Shown here: in pieces, positions 55,801-64,000 of the stretch
How positions within the stretch are numbered: the stretch's first letter is position 1
Layout: every line of letters starts with the position of its first letter
Position numbers and translations under genes: made by a program
DNA from: Limnephilus marmoratus
Lineage: Eukaryota > Arthropoda > Insecta > Trichoptera > Limnephilidae
Length of the DNA stretch: 64,000 nt
Assembly: GCA_917880885.1 (NCBI GenBank)
Contig: OU862913.1
Span: 43,247,460-43,311,459, forward strand
Direction: 5' to 3'
Notes under the pieces: generated by a model
What the model was told of the DNA's origin: nothing
The model's database searches: none
Seen by the model: the letters and a program-made list of their open reading frames with translations, nothing else

Positions 55801-57008
55801 TATTATGTCACAAAAAAATTTGTTAATCAAATCTGCTATTACCTCAAAGATAGTTTTAAAAATAATAGTACATAAGAATCTTTCATTTTTTTCCCTGTCC
55901 GGGGTATTATACTGTTGTTAATTAATAAGCGTCTTAAGCGGCGCATAATAATCTAGTTTTATACATAAATAGGTTGTGTGAAACCTCAATAATTGTTTAT
56001 AACAAACATATTACCTTTCCAATTGCACCCTTTAACAGGCGTTTGCTTACATTTTATTTGGCACCATTCATTGGCGATGGTAGTTGACATCTTATTTGGC
56101 ACCATTCATTGGCGATGGTAGTTGACATCTTATTTGGCACCATTCATTGGCGATGGTAGTTAACATCTTATTTGGCACCATTCAAAGGCGATGGTTGTTT
56201 TTATTGTGTACATTAAAAAAATGATCAAAATCATGATTATCTTTTACAATACTAAAGTAAAACTAATATGTTATTTGAACTATATTTTTGGTTTTATAAT
56301 AATATCCCCCAAAAGACCGAGGTTAGGGAGTATAGTTAGGTGTATTCTTCAAAGGAAGAATATTTTTTTTTTTTCCTAAAAAGAAGTAGAGTCAGTGAAA
56401 GTGTGGATGGTACGCCATCATCAGTGTTGCCTATTTTGGCTATTTATGAAAAAATATTTAAAAAAAAACAGTGTGTTCGAACTGTGATGCTTTAGGCATA
56501 AACAAGGTTTTGTTGCATTTTAAGGTGTTGTTTTGGTATTAATTTATTATGTATTCTAGTTTAAGTAAATATAACTAATTTAATTAAGAAATGTTATCCT
56601 GTTACAGATGATACGTCTACGGTTGTCCTCGACGAGAGTCAGTATTACAACACCCAGCGTATTAGATGCTGTGGGTGCTTGCGGACCCCGTCCACGTAAC
56701 ACCTTATTGATTTTGTTTATATTTTTAGTTTTAGTATTCTAAGTTATGACTTTTCTATTGTCAGCACTTCAGATGAGTGCGTCGCAAACTCATCCACCAT
56801 GCCTTACGTATGGTGGGCGCGATTGATGTTGCGACGCAATCATTTGTAAGCTATTTATTCGCATCATTTGCTTATTTTTCTGAATATTTTTATTATGGCA
56901 ATGCCTTCTCTATAATGATGTATATTTGTTCCCCCTTCAGACCAAGGTAGATAGTTAGTACAGCAGTTTTTTTTAGCTTTTTAGTTGTGTTTGAGGGCAA
57001 ACACGTTC
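52837..57008 (+). other. Internal region of the LTR element, no coding capacity seen
   Basis: AT-rich. The only longer frame (54807-55046, 79 codons, MPLPTRNVSNSSI...) matches nothing I know. 39-bp repeats at 56053-56197. Confidence 0.6.
56053..56197. repeat. 39-bp direct repeats, four units
   Basis: TTATTTGGCACCATTCATTG begins at 56053, 56092, 56131 and 56170; the last unit is diverged. Confidence 0.9.
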
Positions 57009-57024
57009 GGAGCGAGCGGGGTAT
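57009..57024 (+). promoter_or_regulatory. Polypurine tract before the 3' LTR
   Basis: GGAGCGAGCGGGGTAT directly before TGTTATG of the 3' LTR. Confidence 0.6.
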
Positions 57025-58213
57025 TGTTATGAAAATAAGTACGGCGAATATTTTTTTTATTTTTGTCTATGGTTTCTTTTAACAACCACACTTTGAGTGC
57101 AACAGGTTGGTAGGAATGATTTCCGTTTTTGTGTTGGCTTCACTTTCCGGTAGGGCCTCCGCAGGGCAGGGAGACCTTACCGGGACGTGACAGCGCCATG
57201 TTTTAAGTTTTTAAAAGAATAATTGTGAAACGATCGCGGGATGACGGTTTGTCGGAATATTTTTACCAATCTGGAATTTTAAAGATCAAGGATCAATCTT
57301 GATTGAATGCCGTGGTGGCTTCCGTGTTAAAAAGTCGCGATTCATGATGTACGCGCATGTGATATTATAGCCTGTCGGCATTAAATTGACTAATCCGTTA
57401 GCGACACGCGAATCCTCGCTCGCTCCGCGACCAAAGCCCGTTAAATTACGAATATAAGGATTTTAGTTGGGACTAGCCTGTTATTTGCGTCCCACTCACT
57501 TAGCCACGTTGACTGGTACCGAACTTCCCTTGAGTAAGGGCCATAAATGAACCAATCCTACGGACTACCTGGACCAACAATCGTGACGGGCCCTCTTGGA
57601 CTTGGGCCGGCTACGCCCTGGCGGGCTTTGACGAGATCCTGCAGCACCCGTGGACTGGAGGCCTTGGGATGGCTCCGTCCAGATGTCTCCGAAGAACTTC
57701 GCCGTCGGCCATCCTTATGCACGTCAGTGAGATTTAGTTAGGATTAGTAGCTTATTAACGGTCTGAACCTGGGGTGAGTCTTAACATGTAACTTAATCAC
57801 CATAATTTTGTCCCAAAATTCAAATATAGATGTTATACTGTTATTTTCATAACGCAACTCTTTTATTTAAAGTTTCCCGTCATACCCTATGTCATTGCAA
57901 TTTAAAGTATTGTGCCCATGCTCCTTGAAAAGAGATCTCATTTGCTCTACGGATGGATTTCGTCCCCCCAACATATCTTGTTACCAAAGTGACAAGATTT
58001 GGCGCGTAGCTGGGAAGCTACAAAGTTGGATGGACGATTGCAAATGGATTGCATCACCTTCCTCATTAAAAACTCACCTGCATACCACAAAAACATAATG
58101 TTACAATATGTTACAAACCGGGCCGTGTTTCGCCCGTAACAAAATGGCGCCAACGTGCTCTCTATCAAATATTCTCATTACATTTTGGCTCTCCATCGAA
58201 TATTTCCATAACA
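57025..58213 (+). repeat. 3' LTR
   Basis: Almost identical to 51631-52818; followed by the AATA duplication at 58214-58217. Confidence 0.9.
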
Positions 58214-58217
58214 AATA

Positions 58218-59304
58218 TTTTCTGAAGGAGCTTCCGCTGAAACATAAAGAATTCGGTTAGTGCACGGAACCATCTAGGATAAGACATTTAACCTGGTGAT
58301 GGTGATGGCTTCCTTTAATCTTCGGAAAATACCATTACAGTAACTGCATTTAATACTTTATACAAATGTAACTGATCTGTACTCATGTCTAGAGTTAATA
58401 ATTCAGATAACTATTCAACAGTTTTCTGAAAATGATTAACTGACTTCATTTACAGTTCTCTAAGGCTGCCGATGCGCACGCGAGCTGAACCGCGAATTAT
58501 GGAGAAGGAACGAAGCAATCGCAAATGGCTAGTAAATAATTCGTAGCTTGGCTCTTCCCTATGTTTCGTAAATGTAGACGTAGCATTGTGCTTATCATAT
58601 TGTTCCTGAATATATCTGACCTTTACCGCCAAGACTATGATAATTATCCATTGTAATGGTTTATGAGTTCAGCAAATGTATTATTCCCCGTGTTTTCCCA
58701 ATAGCTAAAAAATTTTTAATGGTATTTCTTCCTTCAAAAAATAATCGCCAATAATGTGATTGATCTTTCTATAACTTTTGACGTATCATAATTGGGTGCA
58801 ATATAATCCAAATACGCTGCAGTCTGGCTACTGGCTCTTTTATCACTGAAATATACACTTCTGGGATTCATTCTCTGTGATGATTCTCCCCTTTTTGGTG
58901 ACAATCAATGTTTTATGTTTCAGCCATCTGATCTTCAATTTTCCATTTTTCCAATCAAAATTTTCCAACCCATTTTCTGAGCACAAGTTTTTTGATTTTC
59001 ACAGAAGAATTTTTTTCGGAAACTTAAATTTTCCACCTAGGAAACTGTCCAAACTTGACATAATGTTGATACAATTACGTGTCTATAATGATAACCTCAA
59101 CATATTTTCCAATTTTCTCTGAAGATTTTTTTTTCTGTAAAACAAAATATATTAGGATAAAAAAAAATTAAAAGAATTATATCTAAATATTGTTATAAAA
59201 AATTATCGACCCATTTTTCTACCGATTTTCAAAGTGAAAATTTTCTGATTTTCCAGCTCTACGGAACAGTTTTTTTTAATTCCTGACCAATTTTCCGTTT
59301 TTTC
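58218..59304. other. AT-rich sequence rich in ATTTTCC, no gene
   Basis: 58895-59300 has many TTTTCCAATTTT-like steps but no clear tandem unit. Confidence 0.45.
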
Positions 59305-59455
59305 CCTCCCTCCTACCACATGGCTTTCTTCAAGATCCAGGATCATTCCTAATTTCCCTCGAGAAGACTCTCTACACAGCATCCAAAAAGATTACATATA
59401 CATATGCCCGGAGGAAATTATTTTTGTGAAATTATCTTGTGTGGAGTTAAAGTAA
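59305..59455 (+). mobile_element. LINE/SINE-A tail, diverged
   Basis: CCCTCCTACCACATGGCTTTC (codes for the LINE ending PSYHMAFF) then CTCTACACAGCATCC and a degraded hairpin to GTGTGGAGTTAAAG. A tRNA-like relic with CCTCCATAGTCGAGGG follows at about 59533-59600, just before exon 2. Confidence 0.6.
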
Positions 59456-59634
59456 AACAAATATCTCGAGAACTAAAAGATCACATTGAGATAGTAAAAT
59501 AATAACCCACCTGTTATCGTGACTAATGACTACTGTGACGTCCTCCATAGTCGAGGGTTAGAATCCTCTACTACGAATCCAGAAGTCGAGCGTTCATCTC
59601 CTTTCCCTCACTTGGTTCTGGTATTACGTTACAG

Positions 59635-59738
59635 GAGATCTCTGTGTCATGGCGGGAACCATTCAGCCGGGTGTCTGCAGACACATAATGAGGTGTTCCG
59701 TGGTCTTAGAAGCGGAATTCCATGGATTGCCATATCAG
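59635..59738 (+). CDS. Multi-CLIP protein, exon 2: first half of CLIP 1
   Basis: Starts phase 1 after TTACAG and ends phase 0 before GTGAAG; 104 nt. With the G of exon 1 it reads GDLCVMAG, then TIQPGVCRHIMRC, then SVVLEAEFHGLPYQ. Cysteines 1, 2 and 3 of the CLIP fold are C at GDLC, GVC and MRC. Same length and phase as the exons at 60904 and 61683. Confidence 0.8.
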
Positions 59739-60714
59739 GTGAAGTCACATAGATATAATCTTTCTGCATATTAAGTTAATTTTTAATTCATTTTACCAAC
59801 AAAGTTTCTTAGTTTTATATGTATTTTTCTATAGATATTTTACAATTCAAAACACTGCAGTACAAAATGCAAATTAACAAACTCATCATATTATAAACCG
59901 AAACAGTTATTTTATTTCAAGGCATTTCTGTTGTTTACAAATATATAAGAAATATTTTTCATCACCAATGCAAACATTCGTTTTGAATTTCCAAGAATCA
60001 ACAATGAAAATTAACACAACAGTAATATTATAATTTCTATTGTTTTGTGTATCTACAAAGATGTTTGTATCATTATGTACTTGAGTATCTATGGTATGAA
60101 TCATCTACATCTACATATATAAACCAACATGAATTATAATATTGCTGCACTAGTTTTTTGCTAAAAGTTATTTTTTTATTTACGAATATTAAATTGAAAA
60201 CATTGAATGTTTCAAAGAAGAAACGTGGTATGTATCTGCGTTTCGTAGTTGGTTAGTTTTTTTTTAATAACTAAACGCATGAAATTGTTCAATTCACAAT
60301 GAAATACAATATTGATGAGGAATACTCTTGTAGTATCGTATAAAAATAAAATAAGTTATACTATAATATATTTAAATTTTATGCAGATAGTTTTTTCCAA
60401 TGTTTTTGAAACATATCGATAAAATAAATGGTGTGTAAAAAGTGGAGTCATTTAAAAAAAATAAATATTTATTATGGCAAGTCTAATGACTTATGATATT
60501 TTTTTTCCAATTAAAACTTTTTATCCACTACAAAAAACGGTTATGCTAAAATTCTGGAAATAAATATTCAATGGTATTGAAATCAGGATGTTTTATTTCT
60601 GTGAACAAGAATAGAGCAGCGATATTTGACGTTGCAGTTCTGATCAGCTTGTTTATCAGGGAAGAGAAGATAGCAGTATAAAATACTAGGTTATACAACG
60701 TAGTGTGTTTTCAG

Positions 60715-60823
60715 GTGTGCGCCTCCCCGGAGAACAGGCTGATAGTATGCTGCCCCTGGGTACCAGGGCAAGAGACAAGACTACAACCCAGATGCCAGGC
60801 AAACACAACTGCTCCTAGAGAAG
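60715..60823 (+). CDS. Multi-CLIP protein, exon 3: second half of CLIP 1 and linker
   Basis: Acceptor TTTCAG, phase 0 in, phase 1 out before GTACCT. Reads VCASPENRLIVCCPW, giving cysteines 4, 5 and 6 (the V-C-C pair that closes every CLIP domain). A 22-residue linker follows with an additional cysteine (LQPRCQ) and a possible N-glycosylation site (NTT). The extra cysteine could pair with another chain or domain. An intron of only 80 bp follows. Confidence 0.8.
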
Positions 60824-60903
60824 GTACCTCACTTTCACTTCATATAGTGTATTCACCTTCACCTTTTGTGTTTTGTAACTCTGGTGTTTCTGTTTGTTTG
60901 AAG

Positions 60904-61007
60904 GTGATAACTGTACGATGGTGGACACAAGCAGTTCGGGAGTGTGTAGTCAATTCGGCAACTGTCCGACAGCGATGGAGGCCGCCAGTAAAGGCAAATC
61001 CCCCCAG
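60904..61007 (+). CDS. Multi-CLIP protein, exon 4: first half of CLIP 2
   Basis: Acceptor TTGAAG at 60898-60903, donor GTACTG after the final CAG. 104 nt, phase 1 to 0. Reads GDNCTMVDTSSSGVC, SQFGNC, PTAMEAASKGKSPQ. The three cysteines and the G-x-C spacing repeat those of exon 2. Confidence 0.8.
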
Positions 61008-61522
61008 GTACTGTTCATCCATTTATGTAAAATAACAGCATGTTTTCACATTCCCGACAATTTTACCTAAAGTTGATAATATTTACATTTGCAATGCTTT
61101 TATAATTGTTTGAAATTAATCTACTGATAATAGAAGTGTCAGAGGACGACATTTGTGTGACTGTGTATGAAATATAATCCAAGGGAGATAAAGCTTTCTA
61201 GCTTTGAGTTTGAATAAAAATAAACGAATTTAGTGCCAAGAATGGTACAAATTAAGAAATCATTTTTCTAATGCCGGTCACAAACACGGTCAAACCTTGC
61301 GTCATAAATATGAAATCTCATCAAGCTTGGGGCAAGCACGTAAATGTTCGACTCAAACAAGCAAACATTGTTAAAGATCAAGATGCTTGGCGAAAGCAAA
61401 TAACCAGCTGCTTGTTTCAAGCCCATTGATCTAATCATATCTTTTCTCTTTCTTGTTCTTTTAATCTTAATGGCATTTTTTATTAATTATTAAAATCACA
61501 ATAAAGACTATTATATTTCCAG

Positions 61523-61583
61523 GTTTGCGCTTTAGAAGGCAATATTCAGATTGTTTGCTGCCCTCTGGTGACAGTTGCTGAAG
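61523..61583 (+). CDS. Multi-CLIP protein, exon 5: second half of CLIP 2
   Basis: Acceptor TTCCAG, donor GTATAG; 61 nt, phase 0 to 1. Reads VCALEGNIQIVCCPLVTVAE. The V-C-C pair completes the second domain; the linker is very short, so CLIP 3 follows at once. Confidence 0.85.
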
Positions 61584-61682
61584 GTATAGTACAAATAACT
61601 TGATCAAATACAAATACAAATGATTATCATTCTCTCAATAATATTTTTCTCTTCTTGTATAACGGTCATGTTGCTTTTGCAG

Positions 61683-61786
61683 GTGATAAATGCACGCTAG
61701 CTGAAACCGGGCGGGCCGGCAAGTGTCTTCGGATATCAAAGTGCCCCGTAGCCGTGGAGGCAGCCCTGAAGGGAATAACTCCTCAG
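61683..61786 (+). CDS. Multi-CLIP protein, exon 6: first half of CLIP 3
   Basis: Acceptor TTGCAG, donor GTGAAG; 104 nt, phase 1 to 0. Reads GDKCTLAETGRAGKC, LRISKC, PVAVEAALKGITPQ. Closest to exon 4 (shared P-x-A-x-EAA-x-KG-x-x-PQ), so CLIP 2 and 3 look like a later duplication. Confidence 0.85.
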
Positions 61787-62006
61787 GTGAAGCCACATAT
61801 TGACACTTTTATAGTAACCACTGCATGTCTCTCTTCTTTCTTTTATATTATTTAAATATTACAAATTTGGTACCATTCATAAAAATCGCAATGAAGAATA
61901 CAGTTTTAATAAATTTATATTTATTAAATTTGATTTAGTCTTTGCATTCATTTTTTATTTTTGAATAAAAATATCAACATGCTTCAAAACTAATTTTTCT
62001 TCATCA

Positions 62007-62490
62007 GGATTTTTTTAACATTAGTTCCATACAGGATGCCTTAAGCAAAATAATTCCTCTCTCAGGGCCTGTGTCATCTTTAAGAATGCTGTGTGGAGGG
62101 TCTTTTTAGGAAAGGAAAGGAAGGAAGTTGTGGGAAGGAAAAGGGTATAAAATTCTAGGAACCAAAGAGGTAGGAATCTGATAGCCAATGAGTCCAAAAA
62201 TGGCGGACGTATACATCCATCACTCCCAGTGCGGTTCAAGACAATGTTCCGAGAGAGTACGGCTAGAGAAGTCAAGGGGACCCTTTTAACTATTTTCTCC
62301 AGATCCGACCTCCCGTGTAGCTGGTGGGCAGACGTATCTGCCGTCAAGACTCGGACAAACCTCATCCTATGAAATCGAACACCCCTGCTAAGTCACAAAA
62401 TGTGGCGAACTGCTTGAGGTGACCTATGGCAGAGATGTTGGTTATCCAAGAAGTTATTCCCTGGGCGGCGGTACCCCCACCCGCTTCCCA
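62007..62490 (-). mobile_element. SINE-A, full length, in intron 6
   Basis: T run, tail hairpin (CCATACAGGATGCC ... AATGCTGTGTGGAGGG), all middle boxes, head ending GGGCGGCGGTACCCCCACCC at about 62482. Lies between exons 6 and 7. Confidence 0.85.
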
Positions 62491-62557
62491 AAATGAGAAT
62501 CCCCAAAGGATATAACCATAGCTTTTCTTTTTTTAATAACCTCTATTATGTTTTCAG

Positions 62558-62612
62558 ATTTGCTCTTTAGATGGCTCTGTTCCAGTTGTCTGCTGCGAGG
62601 GGATGGTTGAAG
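62558..62612 (+). CDS. Multi-CLIP protein, exon 7: second half of CLIP 3
   Basis: Acceptor TTTCAG, donor GTATAT; 55 nt, phase 0 to 1. Reads ICSLDGSVPVVCCEGMVE. Completes CLIP 3. The phase-1 end predicts a further exon starting with the second and third bases of a Gly codon, either a fourth CLIP half or the protease part, beyond the window. Confidence 0.8.
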
Positions 62613-62782
62613 GTATATACACCATTCATTAATCATTATAAATCCAGTAGGCAATGGTAAAAATAGTTGTGCAGGCTTCCTAATCAATACAAAACTTATA
62701 TGATTTTAGATTTTCACGGCCAAAAATTTTATGGTTATTTCCTTTTGGGGTATTATGCCGTGTTGCGCTACCTCCTCCTTTA

Positions 62783-62825
62783 GCCAACGTTTCGGACAGC
62801 GTTACAGTGTCCATCATCAGGGCAG
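62783..62825 (-). ncRNA. Hammerhead-ribozyme-like motif of the Penelope-like element
   Basis: On the - strand: GCC (stem I), CTGATGA core, stem II GGACA/TGTCC with one extra T before it, GAAAC, GTT, then GGC pairing with the first GCC. Stem III would consist only of the palindrome ACGT with no loop, as in hammerheads thought to work as dimers. It lies about 100 bp downstream of the element's ORF, where Penelope-like elements carry such motifs. Confidence 0.45.
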
Positions 62826-62922
62826 ATGTGTAAATGTTAGAGATGAAATGTGTGCTTAGGTACTTCTAAGCAATACCGTGTCGCCAGCACCAATCCACTG
62901 CGGGCTGGCATTACAGTATACT

Positions 62923-64000
62923 TCAAGATGGTTTTTTGCATTTAGCTTTGGTGTAGCCGTCAATTACCGGATACCAAGAACTATTGAGCTTAGCTCCGTC
63001 GTCTCTATTAATGTTAATAGGATTTTTATGAATTTCAATTGCCTCTGTAATTAAGCGTGCTCTATAGGTTTTGGGTCTTCCCAGGACTTCAGGAACAAAT
63101 CCGAAGTAATGGCCGGTTTCAATTAAATGCTCGGCGATTGCCGATTTGTCAGGGTGGCCAAGTTTACATGCTCGAAAGTGTTCCGATATCCTTTTGGAGA
63201 TCGTCCGCTCTGTCTGGCCAACATAGACCTTATCACATCCGGAACAGCTGAGTTTATATACTCCATCTGTTTCCAGAGGAAACTTGGTCTTTGCAGACCT
63301 CAGTAGGTCTTGTATTTTGGTCGTGGTTCCGAAGACAGTCTTGATGCTTTCTTTCCTCAACAGTCTGGCAATTTTGTCTGTCACATTGTGAACATAAGGT
63401 AGGAAAGCACAGCCTTTAGACTCTTGTTCAATTCTGTCTTCGTTTGGTGTAGATTTGGCTCTTATTATTTGCCTTGTCTGCCTTGCCGGGTAACCGTTAC
63501 GCTCCAGTGCATCGGTGAGCTTAGTAAGTTCCGCTCCGATTTTTGTTTCTTCACATATTCTGGTCGCTCGGGTTACCAGCGTATGGATAAGTCCTCTCTT
63601 CTGCGCTGGGTGGTGATGCGAATCAGCATGTAGATACCGATTCGTATGAGTTGGTTTCCTATACACTGTGTGTCCTAGGCTACCATCTTCTTTTCGCATC
63701 ACTTCCACATCTAGAAAAGGCAGGATTTTGTGATTATTTTCCAACTCCATTGTGAACTTAATTTTACTGTGAAGTGAGTTAAGATGGTCTAGGAATTCGT
63801 TCAGTTTCTCTATTCCATGAGGCCAAATGGCGAAAACATCATCGACATAACGCCACCATACCTTTGGAACAGCCGAAGCTGTGTCAAGTGCCACTTCTTC
63901 AAACTTCTCCATAAAGAAGTTAGCTAGAACTGGCGACAACGGACTGCCCATCGCAACTCCTTCCACTTGCTCAAAAAGCTCACCCTGAAATGCAAAATAT
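62923..64000 (-). CDS. Penelope-like element: reverse transcriptase and GIY-YIG endonuclease (partial)
   Basis: Open through the window edge, so the 5' part is missing; the frame reads FQGELFEQV, then EGVAMGSPLSPVLANFFMEK (RT motif with S-P-L-S-P). Counting from the Met at 63966, YVDD (residues 40-43) is the catalytic RT motif, LPFLDVEV lies at 82-89 and VYRKPTHTNRYL at 101-112. The GIY-YIG nuclease starts at GVYKLSCSGC (235), with YVG at 248-250 and RTISKRISEH at 254-263. Stop at 62923. About 1040 nt remain without any stop or frameshift, so this copy is much younger than that at 29880. It lies in the last visible intron of the CLIP gene, on the other strand. Function: target-primed reverse transcription of its own RNA. 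Confidence 0.9.
   Translation of the reverse strand, partial: YFAFQGELFEQVEGVAMGSPLSPVLANFFMEKFEEVALDTASAVPKVWWRYVDDVFAIWPHGIEKLNEFLDHLNSLHSKIKFTMELENNHKILPFLDVEVMRKEDGSLGHTVYRKPTHTNRYLHADSHHHPAQKRGLIHTLVTRATRICEETKIGAELTKLTDALERNGYPARQTRQIIRAKSTPNEDRIEQESKGCAFLPYVHNVTDKIARLLRKESIKTVFGTTTKIQDLLRSAKTKFPLETDGVYKLSCSGCDKVYVGQTERTISKRISEHFRACKLGHPDKSAIAEHLIETGHYFGFVPEVLGRPKTYRARLITEAIEIHKNPININRDDGAKLNSSWYPVIDGYTKAKCKKPS

Larger units (their letters stand above)
51631..58213 (+). mobile_element. Young LTR retrotransposon without recognisable gag-pol
   Basis: Two direct repeats of 1188 and 1189 bp (51631-52818, 57025-58213), each starting TGTTATG and ending CATAACA, differ by about one base change (GTAAGAAA/GTAACAAA) and one T in a T run. 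AATA flanks both ends as a 4-bp target duplication. A primer-binding site follows the left LTR and a purine-rich tract precedes the right one. The 4.2 kb between has no reading frame above about 120 codons and no retroviral motif, so it depends on another element. Near-identical LTRs mean recent insertion or conversion. Located in intron 1 of the CLIP gene, same strand. Confidence 0.9.
37032..59634 (+). other. Intron 1 of the multi-CLIP gene
   Basis: Bounded by GTAAGA after exon 1 and TTACAG before exon 2; the joined frame is open. I found no convincing exon inside. It is filled with the elements listed from 37440 to 59455. Exon skipping or extra small exons cannot be excluded. Confidence 0.65.

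Noticed and set aside
56608..56698. Possible exon after GTTACAG (DDTSTVVLDESQ...RIRCCGC)
   Set aside because: Phase would fit exon 1, but the cysteine pattern is not CLIP-like, a stop follows, and it is inside the LTR element.

Overview
The window looks like nuclear DNA of an arthropod, most probably an insect. It is AT-rich, long open reading frames are scarce, exons are bounded by GT...AG introns, and most of the length is interspersed repeats. The retroelement fragments (Jockey-like LINE tails, Penelope-like elements, a Ty3-type gag) and the CLIP-domain gene fit insects. I cannot name the species.

Host genes, both on the + strand: (1) at 995-1126 a single exon that reads as the stretch of a trypsin-like S1 peptidase just before the catalytic serine; the rest of that gene is outside the window or was not found. 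(2) A secreted multi-CLIP-domain protein starts at 36962 with a signal-peptide exon preceded by a TATA box. It then skips a 22.6 kb intron and resumes with six small exons at 59635-62612. These make three tandem CLIP domains, each split over two exons with phase 1-0 and 0-1 borders, and the gene runs off the right edge. Together they suggest a cluster of CLIP/serine-protease immune or developmental cascade genes.

The rest is mobile DNA. 1-5.4 kb: SINEs, a TTAA-flanked MITE and a tRNA-bearing foldback remnant. 8.9-11.2 kb: a Jockey-like LINE split by a 1.8 kb palindromic element whose two arms carry mirror-image SINE copies. 12.5-17 kb: a second large inverted duplication; one arm has a LINE tail triplicated. 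17.9-20.2 kb: a DNA element and a foldback element with two opposed tRNA-Thr-like genes. 20.6-26.6 kb: a nest in which a LINE is interrupted by a Transib (RAG1-related) transposon with a CGGCG target duplication. The Transib holds a TTAA-flanked MITE, which holds hAT-like tandem terminal arrays; a 92-bp array sits inside the decayed transposase. 27-36.8 kb: 60-bp repeats, several MITEs, a Penelope-like relic with a hammerhead-like motif, and a hAT relic ending 22 bp before the TATA box of the CLIP gene. Intron 1 (37-59.6 kb): a deleted Ty3-type gag/pol, tRNA-derived SINEs, a higher-order array of tRNA 3' halves fused to a Penelope-like fragment, and a young 6.6 kb LTR element with almost identical 1.19 kb LTRs and no recognisable coding region. 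The right edge holds the best preserved coding element, a Penelope-like reverse transcriptase/GIY-YIG ORF on the - strand, in the last intron seen of the CLIP gene.

Recurring theme: the commonest SINE (about 15 copies or pieces) shares a structured 3' tail with the Jockey-like LINE, which is probably its mobilising partner. All alignments were made by eye; percentages and boundaries are approximate unless a target-site duplication fixes them.
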